From NCBI RefSeq assembly GCF_017084525.1, contig NZ_CP070950.1:2852001-2916000 (forward strand): DNA of 64,000 nucleotides, in the 5' to 3' direction. A model generated the notes under the pieces. That model searched no databases. It was not told where the DNA came from and worked only from the letters and a program-made list of their open reading frames with translations. The stretch's first letter is position 1. Each line of letters begins with the position of its first letter. The stretch is from Conexibacter sp. SYSU D00693. GTDB lineage: Bacteria; Actinomycetota; Thermoleophilia; Solirubrobacterales; Solirubrobacteraceae. Made by a program: the position numbers and the translations under genes. This document shows, piece by piece, positions 58,069 to 64,000 of the stretch.

Positions 58069-58671
58069 ATGAGCCGGATCCCGCCGCTGGAGCCCGCCGA
58101 CCAGCCCTTCGTGGTGCGCCGCGCCCTGCGGTCGGCCAGGAAGAAGGTCGGCCTCGAGCCCGCGCCGTTCACGGCGCTCGCGCGCCACCGGCGCCTCTTC
58201 CTGGCCGAGGGCGGCTTCGAGCTGGCGCTCGAGGGCTGCCACGCCGCGCCCGAGCGCCTGAAGGAGCTCGCGGTGCTGCGCACCGCGATGGTCGTCGGCT
58301 GCGAGTTCTGCTGCGACATCGGCTCGGCCCTGGCGCAGACGAAGGCGGGCATCACCGAGGACGAGCTGCGCGACCTCGCCCGCTGGCGCGAGTCGCCGCG
58401 CTTCGACGCCCACGACCGGCTCGCGCTCGAGCTCGCCGAGGCGATGGCCCGCACGCCCGAGGAGACGACGGACGAGCTCGTCGGCCGGCTGCGCGAGGCG
58501 CTCGGCGACGAGGCGACGATCGAGCTCATCGTCTTCTGCGGCTGGGAGAGCTTCCGCGCGCGCACGAACGCCGCGATGGGCTTCGGCGCACAGGGCTTCA
58601 GCGAGGGCGCCTACTGCGTGGCCCCCGACCGCGACGCGCTCAGCGCGGCGCCGGCGGGCCGGGCGGCGTGA
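58069..58671 (+). CDS. AhpD-like carboxymuconolactone decarboxylase family protein
   Basis: 200-aa helical protein. The redox motif VVGCEFCCDIGSALAQ carries CxxC (plus an extra Cys) followed by the family's helix, and KELAVLRTAM precedes it, as in alkylhydroperoxidase AhpD-like proteins. Probably a peroxidase or disulphide-dependent antioxidant enzyme; decarboxylase activity is unlikely because of the CxxC. Divergent from the MocR gene, so a regulatory link is plausible. The C-terminal end overlaps the convergent ATP-grasp gene by 32 nt. Confidence 0.85.
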   Translation: MSRIPPLEPADQPFVVRRALRSARKKVGLEPAPFTALARHRRLFLAEGGFELALEGCHAAPERLKELAVLRTAMVVGCEFCCDIGSALAQTKAGITEDELRDLARWRESPRFDAHDRLALELAEAMARTPEETTDELVGRLREALGDEATIELIVFCGWESFRARTNAAMGFGAQGFSEGAYCVAPDRDALSAAPAGRAA

Positions 58672-59635
58672 CGATGTCGCGGCCGGTCGGCCGCAGGCCC
58701 GCGTCGAGCTCGAGCTGCCAGTAGTACCGGGTGAAGGTCAGGCCGGTGGCGTGGTCGCCGACGTGCGGCTCCACCGCCTCGCCGTTGGCCATCCGCACGA
58801 TGAGCTCGGGGTAGGTCCGGCCGGGCCGCGCGGCGTACATCGGGGCGGGGAACGCCCCGCCGAAGCGCGTGTTGACGTCGGTGATGCCGAGCGTCCCGTC
58901 CTCCTCGCGGAAGACCTGGATCGTCGCCGGGCCGCGCACCTCGAGCGCCTCCATGAGCCCCTTGGCCAGGTCGCGCAGCTCGGGGTCGTCGATGACCTCG
59001 CCCTTGATCGACTCGCCGCCGCGGGACTCGAGCATCGTCCGCGGGATCGCGTTGAGGCAGCGCCCGTCGCGATCGCCGAGGCAGTCGATCGAGAACTCGG
59101 GGCCCTGCATGAGCTGCTGGACCATCACCGGCTCGTCGACGTAGCGGCAGAAGAACGCGACCTCCTCCGGCGTGCGCGCGGGATGGATCGAGCGGGCGCC
59201 GGAGCCCTGGCGCGGCTTGACCATCGCGGGCAGGCGCGGCAGCTCCTGGCCGGGGAGGACCGTCGGGGGCGACGGGAAGCCCAGGCGCTCGAGCAGCTGG
59301 TGGGTCTCGAACTTGTCGAAGGTCGCGCGGGCGACCGCGGAGGACGGCACGAGCGCCTCGGGCAGCGCGCCGTCCTCGCGGGCCTTCGCGAGCACCTCGA
59401 TGTCGAGGTCGGTCAGCGGGACGATCGCGCCGACGCCGTGCTCGTCGCACAGCGCGCGCAGCGCCGGGACGTAGCCCGGGTCCCTGATGAGCGGCACCGC
59501 GGCCCGCACGGTGGCGGCGTACTGCGCCGGCGCCAGCGGGTTCGGGTCGCACGCGACGACGGTCGTGTGCTGGGCGAAGGCGCTGACGATGTCGTAGCGC
59601 TTGCCCACGCCGGTGAGGAGGACGCCCTGCTGCAT
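58640..59635 (-). CDS. ATP-grasp enzyme (carbamoyl-phosphate synthase large-chain-like)
   Basis: 331-aa ligase-type protein. The N-terminal pre-ATP-grasp domain starts GVLLTGVGKRYDIVSAFAQH, and ACDPNPLAPAQYAATVRA and IVPLTDLDIEVLAKAREDG follow. The ATP-grasp core has FDKFETHQLLERLGFPSPPT, the phosphate-binding VKPRQGSGARSIHPA, GPEFSIDCLGDRDGR, and the metal-binding end GITDVNTRFGGAFP. Homologues make amide or peptide bonds on small acids or amino acids, often in modified wall or secondary-metabolite pathways; the substrate is unknown. ATG at 59635, 32 nt from the divergent ion-channel start. Confidence 0.85.
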   Translation of the reverse strand: MQQGVLLTGVGKRYDIVSAFAQHTTVVACDPNPLAPAQYAATVRAAVPLIRDPGYVPALRALCDEHGVGAIVPLTDLDIEVLAKAREDGALPEALVPSSAVARATFDKFETHQLLERLGFPSPPTVLPGQELPRLPAMVKPRQGSGARSIHPARTPEEVAFFCRYVDEPVMVQQLMQGPEFSIDCLGDRDGRCLNAIPRTMLESRGGESIKGEVIDDPELRDLAKGLMEALEVRGPATIQVFREEDGTLGITDVNTRFGGAFPAPMYAARPGRTYPELIVRMANGEAVEPHVGDHATGLTFTRYYWQLELDAGLRPTGRDIVTPPGPPAPR

Positions 59636-59667
59636 GGGCGGGCGAGTCTGGCAAAGTGGCGGGGCGC

Positions 59668-60471
59668 ATGGTCAGGCTCTGCCGCGCCCTCGCGTCGTCG
59701 CCGCGCTTCGACGCCGCGATGCTCGGGGTCATCCTCGCCAACGCCGTCGTCCTGGGGCTCGAGACCTACGACGGCGTCGTCGCCGAGCACGGCGACCTGC
59801 TGCACACGCTCAACGACGTCATCCTCGGCGTCTTCGTCATCGAGCTGCTCGTCCGGCTCACCGCCACCTGGCCGGGCCTCGGCGCGTTCTGGCGCAACGG
59901 CTGGAACGTCTTCGACTTCGTGGTCGTCGTCGCGTCGTTCCTGCCGGGGCTGCGCGAGAACGCGACGCTCCTGCGGCTCGTGCGCCTCGCGCGGATCGTG
60001 CGGGCGGTGCGGTTCCTGCCCGAGCTCAAGGTCGTGCTCGCGGCCGTCGGGCGCAGCGTGCCGGGCGTCTCGTCGCTGGCGGTCATGACGCTGCTGCTCG
60101 TCTACCTCTACGGCATGGTCGGCTGGGTCATCTTCGACGAGCACGACCCCGAGAACTTCGGGGACGTCGGCCAGGCGATGATCACGATGTTCGTCCTGCT
60201 CACGCTGGAGAACCTGCCGACGTACATCGAGTCGGGCCAGGACCTGAGCGACTGGACGATCCTCTTCTACGTCTCCTACGTGCTCGTCGCCTCGTTCCTG
60301 GTGTTCAACCTCTTCATCGGGATCGTCCTGAACTCGATGGAGGAGGCGCGGGCGGCGGAGGCCCGCGGCGGCGGGGAGGCGGCGGCCCGGCTCGAGGACC
60401 GCGTGCAGGAGGTCCGCAGGGCGCTCGACGACCTCGAGGCCGAGCTGCGGCGGTCGCGCGGCGGCGGCTAG
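59668..60471 (+). CDS. Voltage-gated cation channel (NaChBac/NavAb-like)
   Basis: 267-aa six-helix channel subunit that should form tetramers. S4 carries regularly spaced arginines in LLRLVRLARIVRAVRFLPEL; the pore loop MFVLLTLENLPTYIESG has TLEN where NavAb has TLESW, so a Glu ring is kept. S6 VASFLVFNLFIGIVLNSMEE is followed by a coiled-coil tail LEDRVQEVRRALDDLEAELR, the usual tetramerisation domain. The ATG at 59668 is preferred over GTG at 59656. The TAG stop shares CTAG with the convergent phosphoglycosyl transferase gene. Confidence 0.88.
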   Translation: MVRLCRALASSPRFDAAMLGVILANAVVLGLETYDGVVAEHGDLLHTLNDVILGVFVIELLVRLTATWPGLGAFWRNGWNVFDFVVVVASFLPGLRENATLLRLVRLARIVRAVRFLPELKVVLAAVGRSVPGVSSLAVMTLLLVYLYGMVGWVIFDEHDPENFGDVGQAMITMFVLLTLENLPTYIESGQDLSDWTILFYVSYVLVASFLVFNLFIGIVLNSMEEARAAEARGGGEAAARLEDRVQEVRRALDDLEAELRRSRGGG

Positions 60472-61076
60472 CCCTCGGGCGGGTCGACCCAGCCGCCGGT
60501 CTCGCCCTTGTAGAGCCCGGAGCCGGTGACGACCATCCGCACCGTGCGCACGAGGATGTCGAGGTCCATGCGCACGGTGCGGTGCTCGACGTAGTGCAGG
60601 TCGAGCTCGATGCGCTCGGGCCAGGGCAGCGAGGTGCGGCCGTGGACCTGGGCCCAGCCGGTGATCCCCGGCTTGACGGCGAGGCGCCCGCGCTGGCGCT
60701 CGGTGTACCGGGCGACCTGGACCGGGACGGTCGGTCGCGGCCCGATGATCGACATCTCGCCCTTGAGGACGTTGACGAGGTTGGGCAGCTCGTCGAGGGA
60801 GGTGCGGCGCAGCAGCGCGCCGACGCGGGTGATCCGCGCGTCGCCCTGGTCGACGGCGAGGCCCGCCCCCATCGTCTCGGCGCCCGAGACCATCGTGCGC
60901 AGCTTGAGGACGTCGAAGGCCTCGCCGTCCTTGCCCACGCGGCGCTGGCGGTAGATCGGGTGGCCGGGGGACTCGAGGCGGATCGCGACGAGCGCAAGCA
61001 GCAGGACGGGCGCGCTGAGCGCCAGCCCGATGAGCGCGACGGCGACGTCGAAGAGGCGGCGCCAGGGCTCCCTCAC
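60468..61076 (-). CDS. Undecaprenyl-phosphate sugar phosphotransferase (PglC/WcaJ-type)
   Basis: 202-aa monotopic phosphoglycosyl transferase that starts assembly of a polysaccharide repeat unit on the lipid carrier. Membrane hairpin LFDVAVALIGLALSAPVLLL near residue 8, FDVLKLRTMVSGAETMGAG, the active-site Asp-Glu in RRTSLDELPNLVNVLKGEMS, then IIGPRP and VKPGITGWAQVHGR. It is the short, single-domain type. It is last of a three-gene set with a GT2 and a GT4, each pair overlapping by 4 nt, forming an exopolysaccharide module. Confidence 0.93.
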   Translation of the reverse strand: MREPWRRLFDVAVALIGLALSAPVLLLALVAIRLESPGHPIYRQRRVGKDGEAFDVLKLRTMVSGAETMGAGLAVDQGDARITRVGALLRRTSLDELPNLVNVLKGEMSIIGPRPTVPVQVARYTERQRGRLAVKPGITGWAQVHGRTSLPWPERIELDLHYVEHRTVRMDLDILVRTVRMVVTGSGLYKGETGGWVDPPEG

Positions 61077-62170
61077 CGCGTGCCCTCCGCGGCCTCCCAG
61101 CCGGCCTGCGTGCCGTGGCGCAGGTGGTCGGCCAGGCCCTGGGCGATCGACGCCTGGGTCAGCACGTAGTAGCGGGCGACGAGGCCGGCGCGACCGGCGC
61201 GGGGCCCGGCGGCGGCGAGGGCGCCGAGCGCGGCGTGCGAGCGCCAGGCGCCGGTGAGCGCGGCGGCGACGTGCAGGAACGGGCCCGCGTAGCGCAGCCA
61301 GCGGTGGCTGGCCATCATCAGGACGTAGCGCGGCGGCCAGCCGCGCGGGTCGAGCAGCCCGCCGCGCAGGACGATCGCCCAGGCGTGGCTCATCATCCGG
61401 CGCTTGCGGGCCGCTTCGCCCTCGACGCTCGGGACCATCCGCTCGGTGGCCCTGGCGTGCGGCGCCTCGACGACCCGCCAGCCGCGGCGCACGAGCTCGT
61501 AGGGCAGGCGCAGGTCGTGGCCCATGACGGGGTCGACCTCGACGTAGGCGTCCTTGCGCACGGCGTAGATCGCGCCGTTGCCGGCGGTGACCGACTCGAG
61601 GTCGGACTCCAGGCCGCGCAGCGCCATCTCGTAGCGCCAGTACAGGCCCTCCTGGTTCGTGCCGCCGTCCGGGTTCACGAAGCTCACGCGGCCGACGGTC
61701 TCGCCCACCTGCGGGTCCGCGAACGGCGCGACGAGGTGCGCGAGCGCGTCGGGCTCCCAGAGCGCGTTGGCGTCGGAGAACGCGACGACGTCCCCCGTCG
61801 CGGCGCGCACGGCCGCGTCCTGGGCGCGGACCTTGCCCCCGCGCGGGTTGCGGATGACCCGGTCGGCCCCGGCGCGCTGCGCGAGCTCCGGCGTGCCGTC
61901 GGACGAGCCGTCGTCGGTGACGACCACCTCGAGGTGGTCGCGCGGGAAGTCCAGCGCGAGCGCGTTGGCGACCTTCGCCGCGATGACCTGCGCCTCGTCG
62001 TAGGCGGCGATGACGAGCGTGACGCGCGGCGGCGGGTCCCCGGGCTCGGCGGTGCGCGGCCGGCGCGGGCCCGTGGCGGCCCTGAGCGCCGCGAGCGCGA
62101 GGGGGTAGCCGGCCTGCGACCAGGCCAGGGCGCCGAGCGCGGCGAGGCGGGTGGTGCGGCGCACCGTCAC
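61073..62170 (-). CDS. Family 2 glycosyltransferase
   Basis: 365-aa enzyme, probably membrane-associated. GT-A motifs: VTLVIAAYDEAQVIAAKVAN, VVVTDDGSSDGTPELAQRAG, VVAFSDANALWEPDALAHLV, then GNGAIYAVRKDAYVEVDPVM and RRGWRVVEAPHARATERMVP with KRRMMSHAWAIVL (QxxRW-like region). C-terminal hydrophobic stretches lie near 265-330. The GTG at 62170 overlaps the GT4 stop. It probably extends the lipid-linked sugar of this exopolysaccharide module. Confidence 0.9.
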   Translation of the reverse strand: MTVRRTTRLAALGALAWSQAGYPLALAALRAATGPRRPRTAEPGDPPPRVTLVIAAYDEAQVIAAKVANALALDFPRDHLEVVVTDDGSSDGTPELAQRAGADRVIRNPRGGKVRAQDAAVRAATGDVVAFSDANALWEPDALAHLVAPFADPQVGETVGRVSFVNPDGGTNQEGLYWRYEMALRGLESDLESVTAGNGAIYAVRKDAYVEVDPVMGHDLRLPYELVRRGWRVVEAPHARATERMVPSVEGEAARKRRMMSHAWAIVLRGGLLDPRGWPPRYVLMMASHRWLRYAGPFLHVAAALTGAWRSHAALGALAAAGPRAGRAGLVARYYVLTQASIAQGLADHLRHGTQAGWEAAEGTR

Positions 62171-63270
62171 CGGGACAGCGTCGCGTAGAGGTCGAGGTGA
62201 CGCCGGGCGATCGCGTCCCACGAGAACCGGGTGCGGGCGGCGCGTCCGGCGGCGGCGGCCAGGCGCGCGCGGGCAGCCTCGTCGTCGAGCAGGCGGTCGA
62301 GCACCGCGTGCAGCGCAGCGGGCTCGCCGGGCGGGACCAGCTCGATCGCGCCGTCGCTGGCGACCTCGGGGAAGCCGCCGACGGCGCTCGCGACGATCGG
62401 CTTGCCGAACGCCAGCGCCGCGAAGAGCACGCCGGACTGGTCGATCTCGCGGTAGGGCAGGACGACGAGGTCGGCGCGGCGCAGGACGGCGGCGACCTCC
62501 GCGTCGGTCACGAAGCGGTCGACGAAGCTCACCGCGGGCGGCGCGGCCTGCTTGAGCGGCCGCAGGTCCATCCGCGGCATGCCCACCACCCAGAGCTCGG
62601 CGCCCCGGATGCCGCGCCAGGCGTCGAGCAGGACGTCGAGGCCCTTGTACGGGCGCACGAGGCCGAGCTGGAGGACGACGGGGGCGTCGCGGGCGGCGCT
62701 GCGCTCGAGCTCCGGCGGGAGCTCGGGGTCGGTGCGCGCCAGGTGCTCGAAGGCGCCGTGGGCGATCACGTGGACCTTCTCCGGGTCGGCCCCGGCCTCG
62801 TCGATGAGCCGGCGGCGGCCGTGCTCGGAGTGCACGACGACGGCGTCGACCTCGCCGTAGAGGCGGCGCTGGGCGTCGAGCTGGCCGGGGCGCGGCTCGC
62901 GCGGGAGGACGTCGTGGGCGGTGAGCACCAGCGGCGGCGCGAAGCGCCCGAGCAGGCCGACGTCGAGGTGCTGGACGGCGAGCCACTGGAAGTGCACGAC
63001 GTCGGCGTCCTGGGTCTGGCGAGCGAGGCGGCGCATCGCCGGGACGTGGCCCAGGAGCTTCGTCGCGCGGCGCACGCGGCCGCCGGCCGGGCCGAAGGAG
63101 CGGCGGTAGAAGGACTCGCGGACGTCGACGCCGGGCGCGGGCGGGACCTCGCCGTAGGGGAACGCGCTCGTGTGCAGGACCACGTCGGCGCCGGCGCGGG
63201 CGAGGGCCGCGGCGAGCGCCCGGTCGTAGGGCGGCGTGAACGCGGACGGGTCGACGAGCTGGACGTCCAA
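62167..63270 (-). CDS. Family 4 glycosyltransferase
   Basis: 367-aa GT-B retaining enzyme. The donor-binding domain shows VVLQLGLVRPYKGLDVLLDA, FVTDAEVAAVLRRADLVVLP and the EX7E-like region YREIDQSGVLFAALAFGKPI then VASAVGGFPEVASDGAIELV. The N-terminal domain carries VVHFQWLAVQHLDVGLLGRF and VLTAHDVLPREPRPGQLD. The start is the TTG at 63270, the only in-frame start near the N-terminal strand MDVQLVDPSAF. First gene of the three-gene exopolysaccharide set and 25 nt after the peptidase gene. Confidence 0.9.
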   Translation of the reverse strand: MDVQLVDPSAFTPPYDRALAAALARAGADVVLHTSAFPYGEVPPAPGVDVRESFYRRSFGPAGGRVRRATKLLGHVPAMRRLARQTQDADVVHFQWLAVQHLDVGLLGRFAPPLVLTAHDVLPREPRPGQLDAQRRLYGEVDAVVVHSEHGRRRLIDEAGADPEKVHVIAHGAFEHLARTDPELPPELERSAARDAPVVLQLGLVRPYKGLDVLLDAWRGIRGAELWVVGMPRMDLRPLKQAAPPAVSFVDRFVTDAEVAAVLRRADLVVLPYREIDQSGVLFAALAFGKPIVASAVGGFPEVASDGAIELVPPGEPAALHAVLDRLLDDEAARARLAAAAGRAARTRFSWDAIARRHLDLYATLSR

Positions 63271-63295
63271 CGGCGCGGCGGACCCTAGCGGGGCG

Positions 63296-64000
63296 TCAGG
63301 CGCGGCCGCGGGCGAGGTCGAGCAGGTGGCCGAGCACGCGCTCGCCGTCGGCGCGCAGGCCGTTGTGCTCGAACTCGCTGGTGAGCCAGGGGCGCAGGCC
63401 CTTGATGCGCGCGGCGGTCTCCTCGGAGAAGCGCCGCTCGACGTACGCGTCGTTGGCGTAGATCGCGGCGGCGGCCGGGACCTCGTTGGCGGCGAGGGCG
63501 TCCTCGTCGTACAGGCGCGGCCACGGGTGCTCGGCGAGGAGCTCGGCGGCGGCCTTGAGCGGCGCGAGCGCGGCGTACTCGTCGAACATCCACGGGAAGA
63601 TGTGCTCGCCGGTGAAGAGCTCGGGCTCCTCGGCGTACACGTCGGGCAGCACGCGCTGGGCCGACCAGCGCGTGGCGTGGCCGTCGGCCATGCAGGCCTC
63701 GTGCAGGACAGCGTAGATCGGGTTGCGCGCGAAGGGCAGCGCGGCGTCGAGGTCGTGGAGGAAGGCGGGCGAGCCCGGCGGCAGCTCGAGGAGGTGGTGC
63801 AGGCTCTCGGCGCCGTCGCCCATGCCCAGGCGCTCGCCGACCTGGCGCAGGCGGCGGGGCGTGAGGACGTCGCCGCTCGGGAGCGTCGGGGGGTCCTGCT
63901 GGAGCGCGCGGACGCGCTCGCGGTCCTCGGGGTAGCGGTCGTAGTACGCGCGGCTGCGATCGAGCATGCGGGCGAACGTCGCGGCGTAGAGCTCGTCCGG
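63296..64000 (-). CDS. Proline iminopeptidase (S33), C-terminal part
   Basis: The 5' end lies beyond the window; 234 codons are visible and reading is open to 64000. The stretch matches the C-terminal half of S33 prolyl aminopeptidases of the high-molecular-weight type: LHHLLELPPGSPAFLHDLDA, NPIYAVLHEACMADGHATRW then SAQRVLPDV, TGEHIFPWMFDEYAAL, and SEFEHNGLRADGERVLGHLL, where the His is a likely catalytic residue. The nucleophile region is off the window. It would remove N-terminal proline from peptides in the cytoplasm. Confidence 0.88.
   Translation of the reverse strand, partial: PDELYAATFARMLDRSRAYYDRYPEDRERVRALQQDPPTLPSGDVLTPRRLRQVGERLGMGDGAESLHHLLELPPGSPAFLHDLDAALPFARNPIYAVLHEACMADGHATRWSAQRVLPDVYAEEPELFTGEHIFPWMFDEYAALAPLKAAAELLAEHPWPRLYDEDALAANEVPAAAAIYANDAYVERRFSEETAARIKGLRPWLTSEFEHNGLRADGERVLGHLLDLARGRA

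Noticed and set aside
1..64000. CRISPR arrays, insertion sequences, prophage or integrative elements.
   Set aside because: No regular spacer-repeat arrays, transposase, integrase or phage structural genes were seen. The only mobility hints are the short palindromes and the nuclease beside tRNA-Ala.

Overview
The window is about 64 kb of very GC-rich DNA, packed with short or overlapping intergenic regions and many GTG starts. The gene content points to a high-GC actinobacterium. It includes a deazaflavin (F420)-type nitroreductase, ECF sigma factors with anti-sigma or CU044_5270-type partners, a MalT-like LuxR regulator, MocR/PdxR, DUF3105 and small lipoproteins with CMREHGV repeats. The combination fits Thermoleophilia (Solirubrobacterales/Patulibacter-like) best; that placement is an inference. 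I see no phage, plasmid, CRISPR or rRNA signal; the window looks chromosomal.

Layout. 1-8523: a carotenoid cluster holding the end of a probable type 2 IPP isomerase, crtI, crtB, a CruF-like hydratase and a second CrtI/CrtD-like desaturase in one tight operon. These are followed by a lipoprotein hydrolase whose signal peptide lies inside a palindromic repeat, a CrtA (spheroidene monooxygenase)-like gene, a divergent PlsY-like acyltransferase, a soluble histidine kinase and a family 2 glycosyltransferase. Together they suggest an acyclic, hydroxylated, keto and possibly glycosylated/acylated carotenoid. 8547-12073: a pair of acyl-CoA dehydrogenases, a frameshifted SRPBCC gene and a PD-(D/E)XK nuclease running antisense into tRNA-Ala(TGC). 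12099-17624: patatin lipase, a disordered hypothetical, a membrane diguanylate cyclase, tRNA-Ala(CGC), and an SDR/TetR divergent pair with twin operators.

17621-28603: an OmpR-type two-component system facing a VanY / lipoprotein / adaptor / ABC ATPase / FtsX permease operon, then a TetR plus macrolide-type glycosyltransferase operon, a frameshifted LuxR/MalT-type regulator and an alpha/beta hydrolase. 28600-32856: an MBOAT O-acyltransferase with two SGNH hydrolases and a Cys-rich secreted protein, a probable cell-surface polymer acylation system. 32898-43203: an ECF sigma/CU044_5270 pair and a secreted giant (about 2,921 aa) SpvB/FG-GAP/RHS protein.

43293-55895: a thioesterase/ADH/nitroreductase operon, a class III nucleotide cyclase, a phosphoesterase, a lytic transglycosylase fused to an M15-like domain, transketolase, CrcB, haloalkane dehalogenase, an SDR, an ECF sigma factor fused to its own zinc-finger/TM anti-sigma region and a GGDEF/HD-GYP protein. 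55955-64000: a DUF3105 protein, a MocR regulator, an AhpD-like protein, an ATP-grasp enzyme, a voltage-gated channel, an exopolysaccharide set (phosphoglycosyl transferase, GT2, GT4) and a truncated proline iminopeptidase.

One pattern runs through the window: nearly every convergent protein-coding pair overlaps at its 3' ends, and five of them end inside one shared CTAG, so that each gene's TAG stop is part of the other's. No stretch over 300 bp lacks a gene.
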